In this document: in pieces, positions 35,370-46,932 of the stretch | Layout: each line of letters opens with the position of its first letter | Numbering within the stretch: the first letter of the stretch is position 1 | Assembly (NCBI GenBank): GCA_902805475.1 | Contig: CADCSX010000002.1 | Coordinates: 1,674,001-1,738,000 of the forward strand | DNA length: 64,000 nucleotides | DNA from: Entonaema liquescens | Taxonomy: Eukaryota > Ascomycota > Sordariomycetes > Xylariales > Xylariaceae | Reading direction: 5' to 3' | The notes under the pieces: generated by a model | Seen by the model: only the letters and a program-made list of their open reading frames with translations | What the model was told of the DNA's origin: nothing | The model's database searches: none | Program-made: the position numbers and the translations under genes

Positions 35370-38300
35370 GGTCTGGATGGCTACTTAAGGAAAAGAAGAG
35401 AAGAAAGAGGAAGTAGTGTAGGATAAAATAAAATCGGATAGCAACGGGAGTGGTGGTATCAAGGTTATCTTTAGGTGCTAGATAGGAGGGAAGTGAATTC
35501 TATTTATGTAAAATGATCAAAGGAATGTTTCTGATAGGGGATAGGGGCGTACCGTGTTGGCGGAGCTACATGTGTAACTAAGAGTTTCTGTCTTTGTTAA
35601 TGTTTATTTTTTTTTTTTTTTTACCCCAGGTATTTTCTTTGTGATCTGGTCTGCCTAGCTTACTCGTGTATCAGGGAATACTAAAATATTCACCTTACAG
35701 CACGGTCGCCAGTTGTCCTGAAGACTCAGGATTAAGAGAAATAGATTTTATTAGTGCTGAAATCAACTTAAGGGTAGAAGTTAAGCTCGTTACACATAAG
35801 CTATAGCTATATACATGGAGCGAGTCTAGATTCACCAATAAATAGCAACAGCTCCATACCTATTCCCAAATATCAATGTTAATAGAAAAATCCGATATGT
35901 ATGAAAATGTTCAGCCCCTTTTTCAAGTACCCTATGCTAGCCCAACCAGGCTTTCTTGTCTACAGCGCTGCGAGTTATGCCCAAGTTTACTCACGGGGTA
36001 TATCAACGGATCAACCGTCGAGACTATTCATCGGTACCCATGGGTTGAAAATGAGAAACACATCTATATATAAAGACTAGGGGAGACGTCAAACGAACCG
36101 CCGCTTGGGGTTGCTCTTTTGGCGAGAAGGATATATGTTAGTAGCAGAGTTGTTGTCACGATTATATAATCTATCTACGTCTTCAGAGTAGAAAAGTGCC
36201 CAAGTGATTTCGGTCAGTATTATTACAATCAATAGGCTCTCTTCTAAGATAGGGGGCGATGCTCTCCTTACATAGACTTAATATCTGGTCGCTACCCTAA
36301 GGGGTTATCTTGTAGGCCGATATACAACACAAGCTGCTAAGTTTGGCATGAAGCAATCTATCTAAACTGCTCTTACCTAAGGTATATATAGGTAAGTACC
36401 GATAACGCGACTGCCTTATTTCAAACTAATACGTACCTACGTATCTACCTAGGTAATTTGGGAGTTGCTCTTGCCTTAAGAGGTATGTACGTTTAGGTAA
36501 CTTCCAAAGTTAAAACTCTGGAATTATGCCGTACTTATCATACCGCACGCTATACCGCCTAGATAGATGTGTATAAATGTCTGGGCATCTCCAGTCAAAT
36601 CTCGAATTCTTCAACTGTCATAACTACAACTACAACCTTAACTATTCTATCTCGAAACTAATTCAACACAACTTTTAATTGTTTGAATAATGAAACCCTC
36701 GCCACCACTACTTACGTTCTCTCCTCATCAAACAATTAATTTATTTAAACTTATTTATACTATCTTATAAAACCCATCCACGGCAACGCGCAACGCGCAA
36801 CTATATATGCGTTTCGCCTCAAAGCAACCGTAAGCTACCTACTTTCAACTTCAACCTTTATACATCATACAAGAACGACGGGCTTGCAATGCTAGTGGCA
36901 TTGGTTTAGCTAACATCTGGTACGTCCTTATTTCTTTTTCTTTCTCTACTAGATAAAGAAACGCTACAGTCGTAGCGCGTGGTGCCGAACCACGCATCAC
37001 ATCTATTATGGTCTCAACTCACATTAGTTCAGGCCAATGCATCAAAGAAGCTACCTATCACTAAGCCTTAATCGAAATTACATTATAACTCTCAACAGTA
37101 CCTCGACTACATACGCGGGGGGTCCATTCTAAGAAAAAACCCGCATGCAAAAAAGACCAGGCTCTCTGTATCCTTCGCCTCATAGGTTCTGATCTAGGCG
37201 CTACAAACCCAGGGTAACTCGCATAGCCTATTGCTGGCCAACCTTCAGGCAGGAACGCGGACCTCTGGGACAACGAGGGGTTCGAAGTAGCGGCAAAGCA
37301 CAACTCAGACACCGTACACATATGGACGCGGGATCAAGGCCAAGGAGGGAGGGGAATAGTGGTACTCCTCGCTACGATCTTGAGGTAGAAATACTTTGTC
37401 GGGGCGTCAATATTCAAATGCTCTGGAGGAGCACAATATCACAGAAGTCCATCTGGAAGGATCGTCTTGAAATTGGGGCTCCGAAGTATTAATTTCATTC
37501 CGCCAAATGGGCGCAGGATAGGTCAGGGAGATATGGCTCTGCTCGAAATTCCGGTCGGATTTATGCTCCGAACACAGATGGGGGAATATACGTAACTAAA
37601 GTCGAAACACTCAACCAAAATGGAAATACTATTAAGAACAGCAACGACTATCCTAATATGAAGACTTCAACCCTTTTCATCCTCGACACATACCTCAGGT
37701 ATCTATTTTTCAAGACCTTCTCAAGAACCAGAACATCCTCAACGAATATGGGAGAAGCCAACGATGATTACGGGGATTGGCCTACTGGCATATTATCATC
37801 TCCCCCTTTATCAACCAGGTTGCAATCAGTTACAATAACGTCAACACCTGCGACGATAATTGAGTGATCGCGTACGCTCACAAAAGATCAGTGGTTGCAT
37901 TGCCTGTACACATACACAATTATTTGTACAACTCCATTGATTTGCGTTATTAGATAGACCACTTTCGTGGATAGGGCGAGCATTGTTTTCTTTCCCCTTC
38001 ATATCCTGATGAATGCGAGATAGCCAGGCCAAGCTACGCCGTACACCGAGGGTTAGATTCACCAGATAATAGAAGCAAAATAATATTGTGCACTACCTAG
38101 GTTTATTCATAATGCTAAGACTATAATTGATCACACCTACTATAATGCAACAGACTTAATGAACGATCTAATGGAATTTGTTTTACCTAGTTACCATATG
38201 AAGTACTTTAACCTGTATTGATTTTATTTATAAGAGTCCTATGATTAATAAGGTACCTAGACTACGTACGGAAATTTTACTACTGGATAGACAGAGGGTT

Positions 38301-38393
38301 TCCATTTGATCGCGGAAGTCTATTTGTCAAATGGAGTCTGCTAATAAGACTTTAAAGCTTCCGGCAGCATTTAATATCTAGCTGTCACCACTC
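35370..38393. other. Intergenic spacer
   Basis: About 3 kb contain no supported gene. There is a T-run at 35607-35622, a perfect inverted repeat CTTACCTA/TAGGTAAG at 36372-36396, and further TACCTAGGTA-like elements near 36437-36456. At 37480-37870 the plus strand has coding-like frames interrupted by a stop, possibly a decayed gene. Confidence 0.45.
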
Positions 38394-39461
38394 CTAGCCT
38401 TTATTGATGACACTCTCGTCGAACTCATCCTGGTAAGCATCCAGGCCGTTGTCTTCGAGAAACTCATCTAGAAGGTCGGCTACCTCATCGTTGTTCATGT
38501 CCGCGAACGCGCTGTGGGTGTTCCCTTTAAGACCCCCATCCTTGGACAAGAAGAAGACCTCCGCATTCCCACCATACAAGTTAATGAGCCTAGCTGCCAG
38601 TCTCGTCTGCCGAAGGAAGGGGAAACTTTCCTCTCTGTGGTCCCCCCATACGAACTGAATAGCCTCGAGCTTCGCCAGCTTCTTGAAGTCTTCGAGGGGC
38701 ACAATCATGGGCCCGAAAGGCTCGCCCGCTGTGACGTTGACGTTGTCGGGAAACACGCAGCCGTAGCTCTCGTACGCGACGATGGCTTTTATGTTTGTCG
38801 TATTGCTCTTGACCACTGTCATCTGGGCGCGAAGACCGGATGCCGAGTTGGTGAGGTACACGATGCTGTCACCGGCTTTGCCGGAATCTGCTGTGACGGC
38901 GGCTGCTTCAGTCTCCAGATGCACGCTTGCGTTGGAATCGAACTCGACGTAGCGAGAACTGGTTGCTTGATGCCACGCCTCCTCGTCTTCAGTCGGAAAT
39001 TGGACACCTGGCCAGAAGTTCGGGTACGATGGCCCGAAGTTCCAAGCTACGAAATTGCCTCTGTCTTGGTATAACGGCGTATATCGATACGGCTCGCAGG
39101 CCCAGTTAGCCCGGCCGACTCGGGGTCCGTCCCAGAGGTAGACGGGATAGCCACGGCGTAGAAACATGTCCTTGTAACCCTCGCCACCGTCCCAACGGTT
39201 CTGCCATACCTGTGTGGTGGAACTATGCCACATGACGATACTTGTTTGCCGCGGCCTCCAAGGAATGAAGTATTCCATGTATCCATGGTCGCAGGAGAGA
39301 GTCTGGTTGGGGAAGATTGGGCTATTGATAATTTTCCCTCCTGTAACGAATCCGCCCGACTTTTCTAAGACGATTGGTCGTCTTCCATATTGCCGCTTGT
39401 CATGAGCTGCACCCCTTGCCAGTGACAGGAGCAGCCCTAGTAGAGTGAGGACAACTAACAT
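38394..39461 (-). CDS. Secreted alpha/beta hydrolase
   Basis: This single-exon gene encodes 355 aa. A signal peptide is clear (MLVVLTLLGLLLSLARG, cleavage near residue 17-19), followed by a KR site that could be a Kex2-type cleavage point. The nucleophile elbow is IVYLTNSASGL with Ser206 as likely nucleophile. The acid is probably Asp274 in FVWGDHRE, and the catalytic His is His316 in GNTHSAFADMNND. Several N-glycosylation sequons (NQT, NAS, NTT, NVT) support secretion. This resembles fungal and bacterial secreted esterase-type hydrolases in which the C-terminal His lies in a GNTH motif. The substrate is unknown; esterase or lipase activity is inferred. The gene stands alone, with long spacers on both sides. 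Confidence 0.8.
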   Translation of the reverse strand: MLVVLTLLGLLLSLARGAAHDKRQYGRRPIVLEKSGGFVTGGKIINSPIFPNQTLSCDHGYMEYFIPWRPRQTSIVMWHSSTTQVWQNRWDGGEGYKDMFLRRGYPVYLWDGPRVGRANWACEPYRYTPLYQDRGNFVAWNFGPSYPNFWPGVQFPTEDEEAWHQATSSRYVEFDSNASVHLETEAAAVTADSGKAGDSIVYLTNSASGLRAQMTVVKSNTTNIKAIVAYESYGCVFPDNVNVTAGEPFGPMIVPLEDFKKLAKLEAIQFVWGDHREESFPFLRQTRLAARLINLYGGNAEVFFLSKDGGLKGNTHSAFADMNNDEVADLLDEFLEDNGLDAYQDEFDESVINKG

Positions 39462-40691
39462 TTTGGGAGGCTACTCGATGTTCACCAGCTATCGTTACTT
39501 GCCTTAGGTACGTATGAGCTGAGAATATAACATGTCACCAACGAGTATAAAATGTGCTTAAGCCATGTTATTTTAACCTTTCGTAAGGCTCGTATTCATT
39601 TCACCTTTACAACTGCCGGCGCCTCGTAATGCATTTTGGTTATACTTAGGTAGCTCACGTTTTTCAATGGCTAATAGGGGAGAGAGTTATAGATGCGATT
39701 CTGGATGCAAGCGGACTCATTCAGCCGACATCTATTTCCCCAGCTTCTCAGGATCTGGGGAATTGGATATATGTATATGCAAGTTAGAAACTATTTCTTT
39801 TACGTACTATGATCTTTGGGCGGACGTTTGAGAATTGGTTTATTTTTTAATTCCCGACGAAAGGTGACATTTTAAGGGGTAAATCTTTTCGTAGAGTAAT
39901 TTTCGTCGGGTCAATACGTAAAAGCATTGTTACTTAATAGAACTTGTAGGTGCGTGATGCAAAAAAGAAATGCGCTCGGGGCGATATAGTCCTGTGGGCA
40001 GGCCACCTGGTTCATATTTCGTCTAATGTGTGCCTACCTAGGTAAGTAGGCAACGAAACTATCGTCGTAAACTTCGATGACTTTTCGTTTGTGATGTTTG
40101 AATTATTTTTAATGCTTGCTCCACTGTCAAGAGGCAGGCACCTACCTGATTGCAAGTACCCAGGTATAAGTTAGGTTAGGCAGCTGGTTTACCTAACAGA
40201 GGCATTACATACAGGCACGTACGGGTAAGTTTGCTACGATGCATGCGTAGATGGGATGCACTTTCTTAGGTACGGCACTTAGACGATAGGATGGTTACGC
40301 CTGCCAGTGCCAACGGTACCTTATGTAATCACTCAGCCTCAAGTTACAGCGAGAACAGCTGCGGGGCAACGTTAGGTAAGTACGAAGTACAAAGTACAAA
40401 GCTATGGTAAGGAAGGTGCACCGTTTCTTACCATTATTAATACTGTCAGTTGTCATACCGCCAAGCAAGAACTTAGGAGCTTAAGCCCAAACCTTGACGC
40501 GACAGCCTCTTTACTTTTAGGTCGCAACTACTTGTAATTCGCGTTGGCGCTCTCTTTTGATCTTGTCGCACCAACTTCGCCGACAACCTATCATTTTCCC
40601 CTCCTCATACTTCGCTGATTACTATACTCCGCATCCCATCAGAGTCTTCTAACATTTTTCTAAACCGCTCTATGCGGTCTGCACTATAGTC
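39462..40691. promoter_or_regulatory. Divergent spacer, secreted hydrolase / ING gene
   Basis: 1.2 kb lie between divergent genes. The spacer has a palindrome GCCTACCTAGGTAAGTAGGC at 40032-40051 and several related TAGGTA elements. The ING-side promoter is near 40560-40690 and pyrimidine-rich. No known factor sites are assigned. Confidence 0.4.
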
Positions 40692-43366
40692 ATGGCAACC
40701 GCAGTAGAAGCAAACAATAGTGGAGGTGGGGAACTCGATGATAATATCTCACCAGGCAACAAGGACTCTAGGTCTTTGATGCAGACTATCCCGCCGCTGG
40801 ATACCTCGAATAATAGCCTCGAGTCACTCAATATGCGCGCCGACCCAGATGCACAAGCCACCGTCACCGATTTCCTCGACTTCACGGAATATCTGCCATC
40901 CGACATGATGCGATCTCTTACGTTAATTGGAAAACTTGACCAAGCCTACATCGAGGCATCGACAAACGTGGACGAGCTCACTACCCTATGGGCAAAATTG
41001 CCGACACTGCCACCCGACCAACGTCCTACACCAGCTCAGCTACGCAAAGAAATATCTGAGAACCTGAACCGTGCTGTCAGCTCTCGCGTTTTTTCTCATG
41101 CCGAAGCTGTTCGCATTCATGAGAATGTAGTCAGGCACTACAATCGAGCTAAGACTATACATGCAAAGCTATTGGCAATGCGCGATAACTATCCGACCGC
41201 AGAGGAACAGAAGAGTCCTTCCCAAGTTAAGTCACCACAGACGGTTCGCACTCCTAAAATCACACTTCGGCTTGACAGCAACGGACAGAAGATCCAGAGG
41301 CCACCTCGAATCACCGTCCCGGGTGAAGTGCTTGCGCCTTACGAAATCGATTTCAATGCTTATAGCTCTTTGAGCGACGACACCTCTGAAGAAGAGGAGG
41401 AGGAGGAAGATGTACCTATGTCACCTCCTAGGAGAATCGCAACCCCGTCAACTCGCATCAAGGTGGTTAGACCCCCGAAGTCTCCTAAGCCTCCCAAGCA
41501 GAAAACTCCGAAGGCACCGCGGCCACCTCGAACCCCAGCTAATCGGTCCGAGAATGCGGTTCCCATGATGTCTACAAGCACAGCCTTAGCGCAACTTCAG
41601 CCGCCTCCCGAGAACGCCGTTCCTGGCAGTACTGATGCCCCATGGCTTCAATTAACGCCTTATGAACTTGCTAAGTTGCGCAAGAGGATGAAGAAGAACG
41701 CTGTATGGAATCCTAGTGATACCATGATAGCACGTGAACTCAAAAACTTGGGCCGCGGCGTTGAAGCATACAGGACTGCTCAAAAGCAAGCTGAGGAGGA
41801 GGGAAAGCCTTTCGAGGCTGCCCTTCCTACTCCGGTGGTTGACGCTGAATCTGGGGCTAAGCACCCCCTGAAGGTGCCATTAGCGCCGAGGCCTTGACAG
41901 CAGACGAGGTACAGTTAAGCAACCGTGGCATGAAGTTAAATGAGGCCAAAAAGCTGAAACGTGAATCAATGGCAAGGATTGCTGCCGAGGAAGCAGAAGA
42001 ATCAGCTAGGAAAATGATGGAAGCTGCTCGCATGTTCCTTAACCACGAAGATTCCCCGTCTGTAAACGGGAGCACACAAGACAGAGCCCCTGAGACAAGC
42101 CAGAACCAGGGCAAGGCCAACAAGTCCAAGGCCAGGAAGAGAAAACGTAACTCGATGTCGGAAACTCCTGTTGCTGAGAAACCCGAGGGCTCTCAAAGTC
42201 TGCCGGCGAATCAGCCACCTAGCCAGACGCCTAGTCAGTCCGAGAAGCCTCCGCTGAAGCGGACGAAGACCGAGACGCCTGTCCCGTTGCCTCAGCTAAC
42301 ACCTAGGCCGCCGTCTGTACCGCCTCCGCCGCCCGCGGCGCCCACAGCACCAACGGAGACTCCGGTCCCCGTCCCTGTCCCGCAGCTAGGCAAGATCACT
42401 CAGGTTGCTGCTACATCCAAGACGCCAGTGCCTGTTCCCGTCCCGGTTTCTTCCGATACGTCTATGGTGACTACTAGGTCTGCTGCTTCCTCCTCTGGGG
42501 CCACCAGTCCAGTCCCATCGTCTAATACAGCTGCAACGGTGCCCGTTAAGCCAGCGGCGGAGACTCCCATTCCACCTCCTATCAAGACTTCGACCACGCC
42601 TATCCCCCCTCCTACTCGGGAAATGCCCAAACGCGAAACTAGACAGAATATTCAACCAGCTCCGACCCCAACCCCAGCTAACCATAAGCAGTCTAGTTCT
42701 CAGAGCAATACGCCAGCAACTACCCCTGCTCCTGAGTCTCAACCCCTCCCTGTGCGTAGGCCTGCTTCACGCGGAAAAGCTGCGAGCCAGGAGCCCCCAG
42801 CTTTCGTGGCCGAACGGCCTCGCCGTACCAGCACTGCTAGAAATACCCCTGCTCCAGAGCTTCGTCAGCCTAGCAAACGTACTAAACGACCTGCTCCAGG
42901 CGTCGTGACTACCAACTCGGGCGGCACTAGCGCTATAGGAAAGCGTAAGGCAGCGCCACGTAAGAAGGCTCGCGGCGGTAACCCTAAAAAGGAGAGGGGT
43001 GCAAGCCAGCAGGCCGAGCAGGAGATCGAAGTTGAGGTGGATGACGATGGCAATGTTATTGATCCCGACGAACCGAGATACTGTCTCTGCAACAGAGTCA
43101 GCTTCGGCACTATGATACAGTGCGATAACGTAGATGTGAGCGCAACAAAGACTACTGCAACCCCAGCACGTGGTGACGAGAAAGAAAGCAAGAAGAAACT
43201 AACCACTCCCCACGTACAGAACTGCAAGCAAGAATGGTTCCACCTTGAGTGCGTGGGACTGTCTGAGATACCTGCACGCACGACAAAGTGGTACTGCCCT
43301 GAGTGTCGCAAGTTACTAAATATCGGAGGAAGAGGAGAAGTGACCTCTCGAGGCGTTAAGATGTGA
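40692..43366 (+). CDS. ING-family PHD-finger chromatin protein, apparent frameshift
   Basis: ING proteins bind H3K4me3 through a PHD finger and belong to histone acetyltransferase or deacetylase complexes (Yng1, Yng2 and Pho23 in yeast). The N-terminal ING domain lies at about residues 57-160 (ATVTDFLDFTEYLPSDMMRS through VVRHYNRAKTIHAKLL). A long Pro/Ser/Lys-rich disordered middle follows, and a C-terminal PHD. The frame breaks at the C5 run 41864-41868. Upstream reads ...DAESGAKHP and then a wrong-frame end with stop at 41897; the other frame continues PEGAISAEALTADEVQLSNR. One added base gives 861 aa. The PHD contains a 90-nt in-frame intron (43130-43219, GTAGAT..CTAAC..ACAG). Removing it yields YCLCNRVSFGTMIQCDN joined to NCKQEWFHLECVGL and WYCPECRKLL, a canonical finger. 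Which ING paralogue this is cannot be decided. Confidence 0.85.
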
Positions 43367-44301
43367 TGAATGGCCTTCGATGCTAACCTTTCTCTAATTA
43401 TTCGAGCATTATGGCTCATACCGACCCACAGTCTGCTTGATATTTGTTTTCATTCGACATGCGTTCTTCTTTACTGATACCCGATACCGTTTTTCTCACT
43501 CTTAACCCACCTGTCATTGACTACTACTTAGCAGAATACCGAACACCTAGTCTTTGCATGCGCCGATCTAGTAACTCGCAGATCTGGGGCAGCATGCGGA
43601 CACGTACACTACCTGAGGGGATACGGTTCCGGACGATCCGGGGGTTTCGAAAAAAACTACTATTTTGTACACGTTGAAAGCTTCGAGCTTCTTCGGTTAT
43701 AGCATCACTCATGTGGTTTATACCACCACCAGCATTAGGTATACAATGTCAATTTATGTTTACTACAGTCATGTCCTTACGGCCTATCTGTTTAGGCGTA
43801 TATTATTCTCGAGAATACCAGAACTCTGAAGTTCTGAATGCCCTAAGAGATGGTAGAATCTCAACTACTGGCTTGTAGCATGGAGTGTTAGGTACTTGAA
43901 GGAAAATTTGTTAGAAAAAGTCACTTTGACTATGTACAGCTATGCAGAGATATTTTACGTTCAGGACGTGTAGTTGTGCAGACTAAAGTAGTTTAGTTTA
44001 GTCGATGTCTCTGATAGTAATTATACATATAATCCTATGAGTTCGTGTTTTGAAATTTGACTCTGTGGAATGTAGTCATGATCTTTGCCTCCGTATAGGA
44101 GGAATGAGATACGGCGACAATATGCTTGGTTACCTAATACCCCTCATGTAAGTTGAGAGTACCTTCATTCACGTACCATTATATGTAGGTAATTAACTTA
44201 CCTAAAGTATCTATATCATTGTATGTAGGGAGCCAGCTATTGCCTCCTTAATGAAATATTAATACTTTAACGCCTTCGCTCACTATATAAAGATTATTTT
44301 C
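43367..44301. other. Intergenic spacer
   Basis: 935 bp contain no supported gene. A TATATAA box lies at 44284-44290, 12 bp before the next ATG. A TAGTTTAGTTTAGTC repeat is seen near 43988-44002. Confidence 0.4.
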
Positions 44302-44974
44302 ATGATGGAGGTTGACGAGCGGTATAAGCCGGTGTACCCAGTCAGCCACCCTGTCGACGAGAGAGTCAAGGACTTCATATCGAAATTCTACGCCACCTCC
44401 GATGACGCATCCAAGGACGAGGAATGGCTGAATTTCTTCGATGCCGGAGCTGAAGTGATTATGGGAGATAAGAGAGCACATGGAACTGACAGTACGTGAA
44501 ATGCGAAGCTAAACTACCAAGAGAGATAGATAGGGGATTCGTGCCTGGAAGCTGACGTGCAGGCTCGTTGGTCTAGGTCTCCGCAAACTGCGCAAGGCCA
44601 TGTGGGAGGGGGTAGCGGCGCGAAAGCATCTGCTGTCGAGGGTATACCCAGTTACGTTCAACCCGTCCTACGAAGACACTTACAGCCGACTTGTCGCCGA
44701 GTACATGATCGAGGGGGAAGCGTTTTTGGTCCGGTGGAATGAACGCTGGGGCCAAGAGATGTCGTGGGCGGCGCGGGCTGTCCTAGTAGAGGACCGCGGA
44801 GAGGTGAAGTACGCGTTCTATCAGGTCTATCTGAACAAAAAGAATGACCCGTATGGCCTGTATGTGACAATAGCTTCTCGTTTGCGCGCGTTCGTTCGCG
44901 CGTGGATTAGGCCGTTTCTCCTGGCTGTTGCTTTGAATATTCTATATAATATGTTCCTGGTCTATTGGAACTAG
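44302..44974 (+). CDS. NTF2-like (SnoaL-type) protein with C-terminal membrane anchor
   Basis: Two exons (44302-44491, 44577-44974; 85-nt intron) encode 195 aa. The N-terminal part VKDFISKFYATSDDASKDEE then WLNFFDAGAEVIMGDKRAHG is the usual start of fungal NTF2/SnoaL-like proteins. After the intron LRKAMWEGVAARKHLLSRVY and WAARAVLVEDRGEVKYAFYQ complete the cone-shaped fold. Unlike soluble relatives, the end (RPFLLAVALNILYNMFLVYW) is a hydrophobic segment that could anchor the protein in a membrane. Two adjacent ATGs (44302, 44305) are possible starts. The ligand or enzymatic role is unknown. The TATA-like box so close to the ATG suggests either a very short leader or a start further downstream. 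Confidence 0.75.
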
Positions 44975-46821
44975 ATCATATATAATATGTACGGAGGTAC
45001 ATTGAGAAGGGGACTTGCATGGGGGTTAGATAGAGGATTCCGTCTGATCCCGTCTGATTCCGTCTGATCCGTTTACCGCCAGGCGCCGGGATGATGCAAT
45101 AATATGAGTTTTGTCATGATGGGCGATTTTGGGTTTGTTGAACTTACAAACCCTATATATCTACATAACCTGTTGAACCCTTGGGGGGTACCTGACTTAA
45201 GCCTGTCTTATGTATACTTTACTTTTGAGCTGGGACAGGACAGATGCCCAACACACCGGACTTTATCTAGAAACTAACTACCTAAAACTGTTCTAGAAAT
45301 AGCTGAAGAACGCCTTCAGCTAAAGCGTCAGCTGACCTTGTTACACCCCACGGGAGGAAAGACCCTGATCACGATTGGGGGGGAACTGAGAAGGGGGTAG
45401 CGGTGGGAGAGTGTGAAGTTCTTGGACAGGTGGCTGGCTGGCAAGGGGGCGTGACGAGTTTGTGTATATTAGGGAATGGTGGATGACGATGAGGTCCCGT
45501 GATGAAATCATTCGGAGCAAATAGTCTTAGTGCCTAGGTTAGATAGGTTAGATAGATAGCTATCATCATCATTGTTTATTTGGATTTATGGTCCGTGACC
45601 TTTCGAGCGGTGCCCCCTTTTACGAGCTTGTTGTATCTTTAAATGATTCTTTGTGATGATGTACATGACTTGGGGGAAAGTGTTGTTCCCCCTTTTCTTT
45701 TCTTTAAAGGAAAGGAAGTTCCTTTTCGGAGCCCACGTTGTTAAAAGATGCCGATGACGTAGCATTGGAGCTACTGATAAGGGAACTCACATGAATGCAT
45801 GCATCGAGGCATCATTTAATCATTTACTACATGTACTACATACATAAACATTTTATTGTTCATATGTATTGTTCATATGTTGTTTTGTTCATATGTAAGA
45901 CAGGGATAAGCTTTGTTTCTGGTTGAAGGTTCCTAAGCTCAGCCCAAAAGCAAATCATCAATTATGCCATATGTTGTCTTACTTTTGATCCACTTGAGCA
46001 TCTCCCACGCTGCCACGGCTGCCAGGCTGGGCATAGTGAGGGGCTTCTCGCAGCTGCGTTGTGCATGTGCATCTTTCCAACGATGGGGAAATGGAAGACC
46101 TGGATCCCTTTTTATCACCCGTCTTTATCTTTGAACCGCATACTTTCAAACTTAGCGCCCTCTAGCGGAACTGAACATGGTTATGTACACGGTATTGCCT
46201 GCATTGTGCTGCATTGTACAATTCATAGTGTAAGTAGGTACAATGTAACATAAAGGGTAATGCATACAGGGTACATATCTAACAATATACACATGTAGGT
46301 ATATATCCTTGTTCCTTGCTTCTAACAACCCCCCAAGACCAAGACCCCCTTAGCATACCCTCCACATAGTGCCTATCGCGCCTATTTACAGGCTACAGTT
46401 TACCGGATTAGTGACTTACACGTATACTTACCCCTGTTGGGTTGTTAGTATGGATTCCCCTCTTGGAGGCATCGTGATTGTATGTACTCAGATACATGGA
46501 AGCTTGGTAGGTACACATATGGACATACCACATGCAGATACCGTTAATTGCCCCTCTCCGTTGCCGCTTGTATTATCAGTCACATGCCTTGAGTCACATA
46601 ATTGTGAAAGATTAATGCGATTACACGCTGAAACGGTATATCAACACGGTCCGGATCGGTAAACTAACGGTTAGGAGTTTGTTGAGAAATGCCCGTTCCC
46701 CTTATTAGTCAACGTTAATCAAGCACGGCTAGCTACTATGAGAATAGTAACCCCACGACGATAGCTTCAAATGGAATATAGAACAATATTAGCCCCATGA
46801 ATATTCTATGTCCCAAGGCAA
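44975..46821. other. Intergenic spacer
   Basis: About 1.8 kb contain no firmly supported gene. A TCCGTCTGAT/C tandem repeat lies at 45039-45070. On the minus strand at about 45949-46074 a short frame (…EKPLTMPSLAAVAAWEMLKW…) looks coding-like but is isolated. TTGTTCATATG repeats lie near 45856-45895. Confidence 0.4.
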
Positions 46822-46932
46822 GGCAAGATGTCCGAGCGGTCTATGGAGCTTCGCTCAAGTTACCCAACTTAACCCTGTGAAAGGGGGATCGAAGTGTTGC
46901 AAAACGCGTGGGTTCGAATCCCACTCTTGTCA
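46822..46932 (+). tRNA. tRNA-Leu(CAA): tRNA-Leu (anticodon CAA) with a 29-nt intron
   Basis: The acceptor stem pairs GGCAAGA (46822-46828) with TCTTGTC (46925-46931), one G-U, plus discriminator A at 46932. The D arm has TCC..GGA around GAGCGGTC. The anticodon stem CTTCG/CGAAG encloses loop CTCAAG + T; CAA is at 46856-46858. An intron of about 29 nt (46860-46888) follows position 37, as in most fungal tRNA-Leu(CAA). A long variable arm (class II) follows, then the T arm GTGGG-TTCGAAT-CCCAC. Internal A and B boxes are evident. A TTTTT run at about 46962-46966 may terminate Pol III. Confidence 0.93.

Noticed and set aside
37480..37870. A gene on the plus strand
   Set aside because: Coding-like fragments (GRIYAPNTDGGIYVTKV) are interrupted by a stop and match no family I know; at most a decayed gene.
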